DNA of 64,000 bases from Pseudoips prasinana (taxonomy: Eukaryota; Arthropoda; Insecta; Lepidoptera; Nolidae), in NCBI GenBank assembly GCA_951640165.1, contig OX621251.1, positions 25,258,893 through 25,322,892 on the forward strand, given 5' to 3'. The notes under the pieces were generated by a model. That model had not been told where the DNA came from and did no database searches. It saw only the letters and a list, made by a program, of their open reading frames with translations. Numbering within the stretch: position 1 is the stretch's first letter; each line of letters starts with the position of its first letter. Of the stretch, positions 22,637-49,724 are shown one piece after another. The position numbers and the translations under genes are program-made.

Positions 22637-22890
22637 ACTCATCGCCGCCCATGGACACTCGTAACACCAGCGGTGTCGCGGGTGCGTTGCCGGCCTTTAA
22701 AAGTCAGCAAGCAAATGTTGCTGACCCTTCCTCCTCCCCAACGAGCTCTGGCGCAGTATTAAAATTATTAGTTATTATTAAGGAGTTTCTTCTGTAAGGT
22801 CCTCCACCTTACAGAAGAAACTCCTTAATAATAACATACTTCCCCAGTCGGGCTGCTCTTTGAGCGAATGAACGCTATGCCCTAGTTCTA
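22637..22890 (+). repeat. dispersed repeat B with an internal palindrome
   Basis: Same order of words as 1977-2295. It contains a 29-bp perfect inverted repeat, 22771-22799 with 22807-22835, around a 7-nt loop that other copies lack. Confidence 0.75.
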
Positions 22891-22942
22891 CTAAACCTAT
22901 TTTATAATAGCAAAAATAAAACAAATAGGGAAGAAGTAAAAG

Positions 22943-22948
22943 TTTATT
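22943..22948 (-). terminator. candidate polyadenylation signal of the galactosaminidase gene
   Basis: Minus-strand AATAAA about 70 nt beyond the stop codon at 23018. Confidence 0.55.
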
Positions 22949-23017
22949 TAGACTTAAATCCTAAACATTGTACTTAATATTCTAACGACATACTTATACC
23001 AACTTAAAACTAGACTC

Positions 23018-38487
<15,470 letters not shown>

Positions 38488-39100
38488 CTGCAGTAGAAAA
38501 CTAAATATTAATGGTGAACATATAATCAAATCAGAACCCTATTTCTTGCCCCTCAGCTGAATGATCCGATGGTATAGGAATCTCAAACGACCGGGCTAGG
38601 TTTAGCTTATACGAAAGTAATTGGCGTAAAACGATGTTTTTGGTGAAATTGGGGATTGGTGTGAAACGACTGAATTTAGGTGTTCGGTCTCCCGGTACCT
38701 CACTCCTATAATCCACAGGGACGGGCTAGCTGATGATGACCGGAGAGAGGTCAAGTGCAGGACTTTACCATTTCTATCTCACTCATCTACCCGTGGGTAA
38801 CCTAATTCGTTGTAGTATAATTTGGTAAACATCTTGCTTTGCTGTAACGGTGTAATTTCACCACCCCATCTCATCCCGTGGAGGGAGTAGATGTCGTCGC
38901 GAGAAAAGTATCTACCAGAGAAAGAGAAGCAACGTCATTCTGAATACTACGACCATCAAGCTGCGATCGCAAGCCGTCTGACAAACTTGGCGATTATGGC
39001 ATGTTATATATTCTTGGGGCAGGCTTTTTTCCACCAAACGCTGTTATTCGGCTTACATGATGATGATGAAACAGCTTGCGTCTTCTTTCGCCTCTATGTC
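38488..39100. promoter_or_regulatory. region upstream of NAGA; includes repeat H
   Basis: Should contain the promoter or a 5' UTR exon, but I could not identify either. 38865-39060 is repeat H ('aatactacgaccatcaagct'). Confidence 0.35.
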
Positions 39101-39735
39101 CGGAGTGTAAACTACCAGCGCTTATTACAAATATGTTCTGACACGTGATTTTGGCAAAATACGGAACCCATATAGATTCGTCATGTCTGTCTGTCCGTCC
39201 GTACATCACAGCCACTTTTTTCCGAAACTATAAGAGCTGTACTGTTGAGACTTGGTAAGTAGATGTATTCTGTGAACCGCATTAAGATTTTCACACAAAA
39301 ATAGAAAAATAACAATAATTTTGGGGGTTCCCCATACATAGAACTGAAACTCAATTTTTTTTTTCATTATAGTCATAAATGTGGGTTATCTATGGATAGG
39401 TCTTCAAAAATGATATTGAGGTTTCTAATATAATTTTTTTCTTATCTGAATAGTTTGAGCGAGATACACTTCCAAAGTGGTAAAATGAGTGTAACTTCTA
39501 AAATAAGAGAATTATTAAACTAAAAAAATATATGTTGCACATTACTACGCAAACTTCCACCGAAAATTGGTTTGAACGAGATCTAGTAAGTAGTTTTTTT
39601 TAATACGTCATAAATCGTAAAGCGCAATTTACCTTTCATTTAATCAACTGAAATACTTGCTGCTACGGAACCCTTCATGGGCGAGTCCGACTCGCACTTG
39701 GCCGGCTTTTTCAAGTCTACGTGAATAAAAACCTT
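39100..39735 (+). repeat. LINE-derived repeat J, plus orientation
   Basis: Contains 'attctgtgaaccgcattaag', 'gaaaattggtttgaacgaga' and the end word 'cggaacccttcatgggcgag'. The inverse copy is at 50843-51300. It ends against a 30-bp scrap of the CR1-like LINE terminus. Confidence 0.65.
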
Positions 39736-39782
39736 CTCTATTTATTTAAAGTCTTTAAAGAAATTTAAAAATCATACACTTT

Positions 39783-40180
39783 TATTTGAATACTAGCTGG
39801 AGTACTAATACCTGCTTAATAATAATTTACTTTACTTGGTGCACAATAAAGAGTTATCTATCTATCTAATCTATAGCTGCAATAATAAGAATCATATTCA
39901 TACAGTTTTGTTTATTTAACTAGCTGCACTAATATAGCTGATTAATAATTATCATACATTTTTTATAGTAACTAGCTGCAATAATAATAGCTGCCTAATA
40001 ATAATCATAAACATATATTTTATAACTATCTGCTTAATAATAATCATTTATTTTCATTTTATAACTAGTTGCATTAATAATAGCTGCTTAATAAAAGTAA
40101 TAATCATCATCATCATATCAGCCGAAAGACGTCCACTGTTGGACAAAGCTGCTTAATAATACTCAAAAATTTTGTTTTCG
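39783..40180. repeat. degenerate minisatellite
   Basis: Five or six loose repeats of 'taactagctgca.taataat' followed by 'agctgcttaataataatcat', about 65 bp apart. One unit carries a LINE 3'-UTR-like scrap ('gtgcacaataaagagtt'). Confidence 0.6.
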
Positions 40181-41096
40181 TTTTTCTAGATAGTAAATAG
40201 CCATAGTTTACTCGTCAGTTATTTTTGTATGTCTGCATTTATTTGAAATTTCACAGTGTTATTCTCAAAATTGATTTAATACTAATTATATATTAATTAA
40301 TTAACATAAGCTTAATATAATCCTGTATCTGTTTCACTTATAATAAGAATTGCTTTATTGTAAAACATTATTATTAATTTTTATAATTGTATCTCTAGAA
40401 TTTAATTTTAATGTATTGTAACAGTAGTTTGTTCGCTATCTCTTTGGTTTTTGTTCACATAATTACTTATATTATTGCATGTGGTGTTAGCCTATAATTG
40501 GTTGCTGCACAAAGAAAATATCTAAATATGTCTGTACCATATGTTATGAATTGTGTAAGCGATCGTTGGTTGACCTAATAAATAAATAAAATCATAATAT
40601 AGAATTTTTATTTAATTACTAGCTGCACCCAACTGTGCCATCTCAGCATTAAGCAATTTATTACCCCCTATACATTAATTCAGGATGTAACCTCTTTTTC
40701 AAATTTTAAGAACATTCCTTGTAATAATTACTAAATTTTACATCAGAATATTAGTAGAACAGTTTGCAATTAAGATACAATTGGCCTGTCCTCTAATCTA
40801 ATCTCCGTTTTACATGTGCAATATCTACTATCTTAACCCTAGTGTCAATGACTCTTCAATAGTGTCAACCACCTCGAAACCAGTACTGGGATAATAAATA
40901 GCATTATTTATAAGTCTAACGGCTCACAACAGCTTCTATTTTATATTCATTGGACGATTTAGACGAAACATCCATGAGATATTTGGTCGTTGAACTGTTG
41001 TTAAGAAGCTTGTCACAGACACTAGTAACAGGACAACTACTAATCAGGTATTAGGAAAAACAGGTTCACCACTCAAAACCATTTGAAACGCAAATA
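40181..41096. other. unassigned AT-rich stretch
   Basis: No gene or clear repeat seen. Confidence 0.4.
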
Positions 41097-41832
41097 TCTA
41101 TACATAAAATAAAATTGTAGGAAAGTCAAAACTGCACATTGAATATTTTTTTAAAGAATACTTGGGGCGTGATCTATAATCGATATCGAAGCCAAAAATA
41201 TAGTCTTTAGATTTTTGTCTGTTTGTCTGTATGTATGTCCGGGCTAAACCCAAAGTACTGGGTGGATTTACTTCAAATTTTGCATGAATATTACTAAGAG
41301 GCCGGGTCAACATATAGGCTGAGTAGACATATTATCACGCTATCTAATACAAATACAAATACAAAAATTATTTATTTCTCTTCACAAACAGTGATTATTA
41401 CATGGAGTTACAAATTAAACATGTGGATACATTTTGTTTGCGAGAGACTGGTGTCTGAACTAGGCAAGCCTGTACTACAGATCACCAGGATCTCCCCTGA
41501 CGGCGTTGACACATATATCTAAAAAAATTATTTAGATAAATGTTTTGAAAAGAACGGTCAAATTAGTAAAGTTGTATTGTCTGGAAAGAGTTGTGTTGTG
41601 TGTGAATGTTGTGTTGTGTTTGGGTGTGTTGTGAGTGGGTGTGTTGTGTGTATTTGCGTATGTGATTGTGAGTGTGAATGATCAGGCATGTAAGAACCGA
41701 ATAGGTGATAGTATACGATTTATACTTAATATAAATTGGATGAGTTAGGAGTGTTTCCGTGGAATGATAGTTTAGGCTATCACCTACGGGGGAGGAGCTG
41801 TGATAATTTTAAAATTTAACGTGGGTAAAACT
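41097..41832 (+). mobile_element. Helitron class II interrupted by a 431-bp insertion
   Basis: 5' part 'tctatacataaaataaaatt' to 'attatcacgctatc' (41344); the element resumes at 41776 'gctatcacctacgggggagg' and fades at 'cgtgggtaaaac'. The GCTATC on both sides is the target duplication of the insert. Confidence 0.8.
41345..41775 (-). mobile_element. probable 5'-truncated LINE insertion
   Basis: Starts with (tacaaa)n then 'attatttatttctcttcac', which on the minus strand is an A-poor 3' tail. Contains a TG-rich run at 41586-41680. Flanked by 6-bp gctatc. No protein read. Confidence 0.6.
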
Positions 41833-43039
41833 AAATCTATAATAAATTACCGTCACAAATCAGATCCATTAATAGAGCAGATATGTTTAAAAATAAACTT
41901 AACACCTATCTTCAAGAGGAAGGGTACTTCTAATCTGGCCTTTCTTGAGAACGTCTCCGATTTGGTCAGAGAATGTTCTACGAGGTCTTCCCCTTCCGGT
42001 TGTCCCATTCATACAGGCAAGGTACTTTTGTCAATCTTCTTGCATTCATCTTTTCTAAATGCTCAAACCATTATATTATATTATTAATAATTTTTTTTGT
42101 TAGTAAGTATAATTAGCAGCGGCTAGACTCAGATAGGCCTTTGACATGAATGAGATCGAAGATTAACGAGCCTTCCAACAACGGACAAGCTAACAAGCTA
42201 AACCACAACAATAACGAAATAAACCACATAGGCTATTGCTTATTATATGTATATGAGCTGATCGCGCGGCGCACCGGTCAGAAAGCGATTTGCGAGGTTA
42301 AATAACCTCGCAAATTGTTTTCGGACCCGTGCGGTGCGGTTAGAGCAACGGACCTAAGCAATGACCTAGTATTTTTTTTAGACAACCCAATATGTCTATG
42401 ACTACCTAATTTGTTTAAATAATATTGATATTGTATTTGCTTTTGAGACTTATTACAATATAAATAATTTTCAATACGTATCAATTTTGATTGAATCGCG
42501 ACGAACTTTTTTCATTAGATTCTTTTTAGTTTTTTTCACCTAATTTTAGGTAAGTACATAACAAGATTTAAATAAAGTCAAAATCAAAAATCATTTATTC
42601 CGTAAAAACTTTACATTTATGTGGAATCATATTTTTTTACAATCATGTGTGTTGACTCAATCCTAAAAAAATATTTTTTAGTAGATTTTTTTTATCTTTC
42701 CTGGGTACACATAATAATATGTACATTTATTATGGACTACGGTTGATTCCAATGGTTTCTGAAAAATTGAATCCCCTTTTGTGATAAATGGTCAAACCTA
42801 TTTCTCCCGGCAAAACATACTGAGTAGTATAATATTATTTAGCTTACATTGTAGCTTCTATTGACAAAATTACTGCAACATTATGTAAATACATAGTTCA
42901 ATATACTAATAAATTATTGTTTCAAAAACATACATAATATATAATACTGATTTCAACTTTTTCCAACTGGTTTCAACTTTTATTTTATTACAAATTCAAG
43001 AATGTTTTTGGAATTTTGTGATTTGTACACACTATCATA
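41833..43039. other. unassigned; one hairpin
   Basis: A ~33-bp imperfect hairpin centres on 42300 ('atttgcgaggtta' with 'taacctcgcaaat'), extended by 'cgcaccggtc' and 'gacccgtgcg'. Otherwise nothing recognised. Confidence 0.45.
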
Positions 43040-43420
43040 TATATTGTGGATGTGGCGGGTCTCGATCGCGGTAATATTTTAACTTTTTAACGCAATTCAT
43101 TACCTTTCGGTTTACCCGACGTTTTGGCTTGTATTGCACCAGCCGTGGTCACGGGTCGACTCGGAGAGTGTTATCACTAGGTCGACTAATGCGCAATAAA
43201 ACATATAGACAGCACGTAAACTACCTCAAAACGTTTGAAACGGCACACTCACACAAACATACGCATTGACAAGACCCCTAAGCGGTTGTCGCGGTGCTGT
43301 CTGTAGTGAGAGTCGCGTCAAGTTGAGTAGACACGATTAAGTTTAACTCCGCGTTCTTTTTAAAAATGCCACTAGCGTACTGCTTAGTATACGGCTGTTT
43401 GACCTCGGCTTCATCAAAAT
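43040..43420 (-). repeat. dispersed repeat, possibly Penelope-like
   Basis: Minus-strand words 'gaccacggctggtgcaatac' and 'aaaacgtcgggtaaacc' recall non-coding parts of Penelope-like elements, but no reverse transcriptase or GIY-YIG frame is present. Confidence 0.3.
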
Positions 43421-44289
43421 GAGAGCTTTCGAATTTTAACCGTCAAAAACAAATATGTTTTAATAATAAATAATAATATGTATCTAAAACATTAACACTC
43501 TTATTTAAAATCATTCCGTGATCCGCCGCTTAACCATGTCTCAGCTAAACCCTGCTCAACCACTTAAACCCCGCTCAACTATTTCTTTATTTAAAAACCC
43601 TACTTAACGGTTTCTCAGCTAAGTAACGTCATTTTATTTTACTCTGTCAACATTTCTGGGACTGGTATAGAGCTTGACCAAAATTAATCGACTAAATCGG
43701 ATTATGGATCAAAACTTTATGATTTTTCCTCTATGGCAGACATGGAATGATAGATTTATGAGCGTAACAGCGCATTTTCAAGGACTATTGATTATCTTCA
43801 GTGGATTTTGAAGTTTGTGATAAGAATCCATCTTGTATTCAGTATTTATTTAAAAATTAAAACGGCTAATAACACAGTTAAATAAAATCTATAATACATG
43901 TTCTGATATGCATCACAATAACGGCATAGCATTTGCACTAATTTTGTAACTAACGATATTTTAAATGTAAATCTAAATTGAATTGCATGAATTAGGAGCT
44001 AAACAAACAAATATAAAACAAATGGTAATGTGAACGGCATATATATTACATAATATTATTATTAAAGTAATCAGTTATTCTATTACTGAACTGTGATATG
44101 TCATCATCGAAGATATCGAGATCAGGAATTCTTCTTTCCGAAACATCTTAGAATTCGGTAATCATTAAGTGCCTTCGTCGCGTAACCAAAACCTCGGATG
44201 CTGATGTCATTAGTGTTGTGTGGAGACGAGTTGTATTAAATCAAAGCCTGTACAAAAACATCAGAGAAGTCACGTAGCATATGATGATA
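43421..44289. other. unassigned stretch
   Basis: No gene. Parts of 43860-43960 loosely resemble the LINE-like insert at 17785 ('catatgacaataacggc' against 'catcacaataacggc'). Confidence 0.4.
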
Positions 44290-44395
44290 TATTCAGGTCC
44301 TGGGTTCAAATCCCGGGACGGGTTAAAAAGTGATTTTGGCAACTCGAAGTCTGAGAGTTGGCGGTATCACACACCCGTGCCTCGGGTACACTCGG
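44290..44395 (+). repeat. tRNA-SINE fragment
   Basis: 'cctgggttcaaatcccggga' box-B region and 'gtctgagagttggcggtatc' of the long tRNA-SINE at 37158. Confidence 0.7.
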
Positions 44396-44436
44396 AGCAC
44401 TTAAAGCCGTTTTCGGCAACGCTAGTCACCTACTTA

Positions 44437-44690
44437 ACTTTATCGTATGGGCAGTGGTTACCCTTGTGTCAGAGTTTTTCAAACCGCCCAGTAGGCCTCT
44501 GACATGGCTTAACGACTGTTGCCTAATGGCTGCCACCGGGACCGACAGCGTAACGTGCCCTCCGAAGCACGGAGACGCTCAGAAATTAAACCACACTGGC
44601 GGTCATCCATCTAAGGTCTGACCGCGAGCCTAGTTGCTTAAGCTCGTCGATCATTTACGGACCGGTAAGAACATCTGGCTATGAGCGCCT
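44437..44690 (-). mobile_element. 5S rRNA-derived SINE, minus orientation
   Basis: Reverse complement keeps 'ttaagcaactaggctcgcgg' and 'gatggatgaccgcc' plus the body 'ggcaacagtcgttaagcca'. Length ~254 bp, as in the copy at 23686. Confidence 0.78.
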
Positions 44691-44721
44691 CTACTACGTA
44701 CGTATTACGTACCTACTTAAA

Positions 44722-44955
44722 TTTATCGTATGAGATGTATTTAGGTACCCTAATGTCGGTGATATTCAAGCCGTCAACTAATTCTCTAACATGTCTTAAT
44801 TACGGTTGTTTCACGACTATAACCGGGACAGTTAAGGTGCCCTTCGAAGCATAGAGACTTGGGCACTTAGTCACGCCGTCAATCTTAGAATTTCTTGAAT
44901 TACTTAACCTCGCACGCACCGGTGAAACGAATTGACTATGAGCGCTACTAGACAC
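44722..44955 (-). mobile_element. 5S rRNA-derived SINE, decayed copy
   Basis: 'ggtgcccttcgaagcatag' and 'aattacttaacctcgcac' with 'tatgagcgct' at the head end. More diverged than its neighbour. Confidence 0.6.
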
Positions 44956-45069
44956 TAGAAACATATTAATTACCTATCTTTTATGAATGTATAACTAGCC
45001 ACATACAAGGCTAAGATATTTACATAACTTATTATATCTGCCAATGTTCAGACAACCGAAAAAAACAAC

Positions 45070-45440
45070 AATAATATCCTGGTACATTTTTCACTCACGG
45101 TCATATGATACCAAACTAAGCAGAGCTAATACACACGGCTACATATCAAGCTATACAATTCCAATATAAGCTGACCTATCATTGTATCGAAATCCTATAC
45201 AACGCGAGATCAGCTTATACTGGAAATATGTAGCTTGATATGTAGCCGTGTGTACTGTGGAAACCAGGAAACTGATATAATACTTTACTTTTCTTTTGTA
45301 AATACATACTTATATAGATAATTACGTCCAGACTGAGGACAAACAGACATGTTCATGGACACAAATATCTGTCTTTGGTGGGAATCGAAGCCAGGAGCCC
45401 GATGCTCCAATCCAACCGACCCAACAATGATGGTGCAAGC
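45070..45440 (-). repeat. tRNA-derived SINE split by a family D MITE
   Basis: 'taccaaactaagcagagct' lies left of the MITE and 'tgtggaaaccaggaaactga' right of it; other copies have these joined. Confidence 0.75.
45130..45255. mobile_element. palindromic MITE, family D
   Basis: Most complete palindrome of the family ('acacggctacatatcaagct' and complement), flanked by TAC on both sides. Confidence 0.85.
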
Positions 45441-45600
45441 TATTTAATACTTGAGATGTCATGCATGCGACCTTTAGGATAGATATGTAACAAAATAAAT
45501 TCCAAGTAAATCACCTAAGGTAAGAATACTCTCTATTCTCTCTCTAATCTAATCTACTTTGGTCAAAGTAGTTAGAAGGAGATGAACGCCACTACCGTTA

Positions 45601-45949
45601 TCACACTAATATTATAAAGGCGGAAGTTTGTGTATGTTTGTTACTCCTTTGCCTCTAGCACGAGTTCCTGCAGTTTACTCACTCGATCACACGTACAGTT
45701 TCCTCCCATACATTGAGCACCAGAGTTTTAGTTCTTAATAGTTTCCGCGAGAGGCGCTGGTGCTCAATGTATGGGACGAAACTGTACGTGTGATCGAGTA
45801 AGTAAACTGCAGGAACTCGTGCTAGAGGCACTTCACGACTAAACGGCTGAAGCGATTTTAATAAAATTTGGTTGGGAATAAGCTAACACCCTGGATTAAC
45901 ACATAAGCTATAATTTAAAAAAAAATGTAAAACCGCGGGGCACAGCTAG
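45601..45949 (+). mobile_element. Helitron class I interrupted by a family C MITE
   Basis: 5' 'tcacactaatattataaagg' after host A; 3' 'accgcggggcacagctag|t'. Between 45650 and 45830 sits the MITE, with ctt on both sides. Confidence 0.85.
45650..45830. mobile_element. hairpin MITE, family C
   Basis: 181 bp, inverted ends 'tgcctctagcacgagttcct'. The ctt flanks imply a 3-bp target duplication. Confidence 0.88.
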
Positions 45950-46169
45950 TGTAAACTAAGTAAGAATTAATGTCATGAGAATATCAATAAAATCTTTAAA
46001 TAAAGTTTAAAAATAGATCATAAAATGTTGCATGTTGTTTGAAATAACCATTTAATTTTTATGTCTCATTGTAACTGTACATTCCGTGATGACGTTATAA
46101 TTATATTATAAAAAATCAGAATTGTCCATTAAAGGTATCATTGTTATGTATTTAAAAAACAAAAGTAGT

Positions 46170-46450
46170 ACCTATATGTAATATACATAGGTATCTGGTT
46201 TCCTTAGTACAAGCTCTGTGCCTCTAGCACGAGTTCCTGCAGTTTACTTACTCGATCACACGTACAGTTTCGTCCCATACATTGAGCACCAGAGTTTTAG
46301 TTCTTAATAGTTTCCGCGAGAGGCGCTGGTGCTCAATGTATGGGAGGAAACTGTACGTGTGATCGAGTAAGTAAACTGCAGGAACTCATGCTAGATGCAT
46401 TGCTAATTTTGGGATCAGATGGCCGTGTGTAAATAATGTCCAAGGATATA
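46170..46450 (+). repeat. tRNA-SINE body split by a family C MITE
   Basis: 'tatctggtttccttagtaca' lies left and 'gggatcagatggccgtgtgt' right of the MITE at 46219-46399. Confidence 0.75.
46219..46399. mobile_element. hairpin MITE, family C
   Basis: Same arms as 45650-45830; right end slightly altered ('ctcatgctagatgca'). Confidence 0.87.
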
Positions 46451-46716
46451 ATTAAGTATTACCTAATAATGTCAACCAATTATGCGCCTGGTGTGTGTAT
46501 TAAAAGCAGTATTACTCGTATAAGTTTGACAGTACTATGTATGCTCTTGTTCTTTTCATCAGAGAAAGAGATGTAGGACATTTAAATTAGTTTAGTGCTT
46601 TAAAAGACTAAATATAGGTATGTGGGGCCGGTGGACCTAATATGTGTCTTTTATTCGTCTCTTTTTGATTTAATTTTATTGTTCACACCTGTCCATCCGT
46701 CTTTTATTAGTAGGTA

Positions 46717-46851
46717 CAGACGCCAGCACATCCAGCTACCCCAATCTGTCAAATTTCTTTTATAGATTTTCAACTTTATCACATAAGTGTAAGGTTCACT
46801 TTCTATTGGAGAAATTTGACAGATTGAGGTAGCTTGATGTGCTGGCGTCTG
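46717..46851. mobile_element. palindromic MITE, family F
   Basis: 'cagacgccagcacatccagc' inverted at the right; TA on both sides. Confidence 0.87.
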
Positions 46852-47089
46852 TACCTATGTACATAAACCAGTTTTTATTCACAGAGTCCTTGTAACTAAA
46901 ACTGAACATTGTTTGTAATATTTAAACTATTTGTACATAATTGTTTACATAAAATTTTTTGATTAATCCGTAACCGACCATAGACCTACTTTCCTAATTC
47001 AATGGTTTTAGGTCTTACTACAACGCAGTAGATGGTCAAATGAGGTGGTAACTGTTATACCATTGTCCGTGTAATAGTTAAACCTGTAA

Positions 47090-47410
47090 TCTATACATAT
47101 AATAAAATCGTAGGAAAGTCAAAACTGTACATTGAATATTTTTTAAAAGGTGGTGGTGGTGGTGCGTGGTCCACAATCATAATCGAAGCCAAAATATAGT
47201 TTTTAGAATTTTTGTTTGTGTGTCTGTTTGTCTGTATGTATGTCCGGGCTAAACTCAAAAAGTACTGCATGGATTTACTTCAAATTTTGCATGAATATTA
47301 CTAAGAGGTCGGGTCAACATAATAATATAGGCTACATATTATCACGCTATCACCTACGGGGGAGGAGCTGTGATAATTTATACAGTTTAACTGCGGGGCA
47401 CAGTTGCTAG
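47090..47410 (+). mobile_element. Helitron, class II
   Basis: A|'tctatacatataataaaatc' at the 5' end; 3' 'gcggggcacagttgctag|t'. The hairpin is partly deleted and a (ggt)n run sits at 47150. Confidence 0.83.
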
Positions 47411-47569
47411 TATAGTAATAAAAAATAGATACTATTCATTTCTGAAAACGAGATAAGTAGGAACATTATAATTTACATAAATGGCGTTCAACCTCGACTA
47501 ATAGATTATATGCAATATTGCTTATGTTATTATTTATTGTTATTATTCATTGCGTTATATTATAATGTA

Positions 47570-47704
47570 CAGATGCCAGCACATCCAGCTACCCCAATCT
47601 GTCAAATTTCTTTTATAGATTTTCAACTATATCACATAAGCATAACGTTCACTTCCAATTGGGGAAACTTGACAGATTGGGGTAGCTTGATGTGCTGGCG
47701 TCTG
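47570..47704. mobile_element. palindromic MITE, family F
   Basis: 'cagatgccagcacatccagc' and complement; TA flanks. Confidence 0.86.
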
Positions 47705-48084
47705 TACTACGTTTAATCTCAATGTTATTTATAGTTATTATTAATACTAATTCATACGAATAGCGATCAACCTCGACTTAGAGATTGTATGCGATATTGC
47801 TAATTTAATAATTGATATTATTAACACTTACTCACAAACAATTATTATTTTTGGTACGAATGCTAAAATGGACCTGAATTTTATGTTAATCGTTTGTGAA
47901 GTAACGTGTAACGATGTTTTTATTATTTTTTTCTTTTTTGTTCTGCATATTTATGTCATGTATTTTTTTATTTGAGTATAATTTTTTTTGTATACCTACA
48001 CATATTTTCTTTTCTTTTTTTTTTGTTTCTATTAGTTGGTTATGGTCTATAATAGTAGAAGTCAGATATCCGTTTTTTTAAAAC
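47705..48084. other. unassigned AT/T-rich stretch
   Basis: No gene. T-rich runs between 47920 and 48030. Confidence 0.45.
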
Positions 48085-48332
48085 AGTAATTCTAATAATA
48101 ATATCCTGGGGCATTATTTACACACGGGTAAGCAGAGCTTGTACTATGGAAACCATATAACTGATATACTACATATACTACCTACTTTTCTTTTGTAAAT
48201 AAGTATATACTTATATAGATAATTACACCGAGACTCAGAACAAACAGACATGTTCATGCACACAAATATCTATCCTGTGTGGGAATCGAACCCACGACCT
48301 CCGGCGTGAAAAGCAATCATTTGCCCAACACG
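48085..48332 (-). repeat. tRNA-derived SINE, minus orientation
   Basis: 'atatcctggggcattattta', 'tgtgggaatcgaacccacga' and head 'caacacgccaa'. A foldback element is inserted at its 5' edge. Confidence 0.75.
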
Positions 48333-48340
48333 CCAATGTC

Positions 48341-49304
48341 GTGTCCGTTATGCTAGCGTACACCAGAACTGCAACGAGTTAGTTTCTATGCCAAAAAACT
48401 CTGTGTAAATACTGCCTAATTACTGTAAAAATAAAAAAAAATCTTCCTCTTTAGTTTAGGAAATAAACACCATTTTCACTATGTACGCTAGCGTCACGAT
48501 CAAGCTAGCGTACACATGGCCGTACTCGAAAACGGCTAATTGTAAAGCAACAGATTTGGACACAAAAATACTGTTCTAATACTTCTCCCGCTATGCAAAA
48601 TTTCATAACGATTGCTCTTGTAGGAACAGAGATATTGAACAAGACTTTTCAATGACATTCGGAGCTGGCGTCATGGCAGCGTACACATAGTAGTTCTTAT
48701 AGAAAGGGAACTTTTCTTGTAATATATGTATATATGTAATATATGTATAGTACAGGTACAGATATGCTCAAAGGTGCTTTGTCGCGTCCGTTTGAGCATA
48801 TCTGTACCTGTACTATGAACAGAAATTAACAGGGTTTTTTACTTATTCCCCTGCGAATTCGCATAAAGTATTTACACTAATAGAGGCAGAATTTCACGCA
48901 CTATTTATATATATAGCATTCATTACAAGAAAAGTTCCCTTTCTATAAGAACTACTATGTGTACGCTGCCATGACGCCAGCTCCGAATGTCATTGAAAAG
49001 TCTTGTTCAATATCTCTGTTCCTACAAGAGCAATCGTTATGAAATTTTGCATAGCGGGAGAAGTATTAGAACAGTATTTTTGTGTCCAAATCTGTTGCTT
49101 TACAATTAGCCGTTTTCGAGTACGGCCATGTGTACGCTAGCTTGATCGTGACGCTAGCGTACATAGTGAAAATGGTGTTTATTTCCTAAACTAAAGAGGA
49201 AGATTTTTTTTTATTTTTACAGTAATTAGGCAGTATTTACACAGAGTTTTTTGGCATAGAAACTAACTCGTTGCAGTTCTGGTGTACGCTAGCATAACGG
49301 ACAC
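48341..49304. mobile_element. foldback transposon, 964 bp, with identical-looking 383-bp arms
   Basis: Arms 48341-48723 and 48922-49304 are inverted copies of equal length; reading them against each other I found no difference. The terminus is 'gtgtccgttatgctagcgta'. The 8-bp flank ccaatgtc occurs at 48333-48340 and 49305-49312. The motif gctagcgtacac or its complement recurs several times within each arm, a subterminal-repeat pattern. The 198-bp middle holds a 26-bp hairpin (48747-48772 with 48791-48816). No transposase. The 8-bp duplication fits hAT, P or Merlin-type transposases; superfamily undecided. Confidence 0.93.
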
Positions 49305-49604
49305 CCAATGTCCTCTCCTGTATTGAGATTTGAGATGGACTTTCAGGAAGGTGTAACATGAATAGTGGACGTAACTTAAAGAGCGCTATATACCCATGAA
49401 TTTAATAAATAAAAAACATGCGGAGCAGTCTTTGGGGACTGCTGATAGAAGTCAAAACTGTTATTTCATTTCTCATACTCGGAAAGTGGTGTTTCTTTGA
49501 TTCATAGTAATTGCTTCCCTTCCTATGGCGGGAATACATTTTAAAAATAGAACTAAATTAGGTTAGGCTGCCGGGTGTACAGAAAAAAAAATAATTAAAA
49601 AAAA

Positions 49605-49690
49605 ATGTTATGGCATACAATGAAATGACACTGAGCGGTGAGGCTCAGGCATGTCCCGGGGAATCATGGATCCCGCAACGAATTTAGTTA
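49605..49690 (+). repeat. dispersed repeat E
   Basis: 'aatgaaatgacactgagcgg' and 'ctcaggcatgtcccgggga' match 25240-25285. Confidence 0.7.
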
Positions 49691-49724
49691 GAAGTGTTAG
49701 ATAGGTACAGCATGGCTACCACAA

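Noticed and set aside
47216..47410. frame MCVCLSVCMSGLNSK and its relatives at 41098, 51973 and 62920
   Set aside because: These are chance translations of the class II Helitron body, repeated because the element is repeated.
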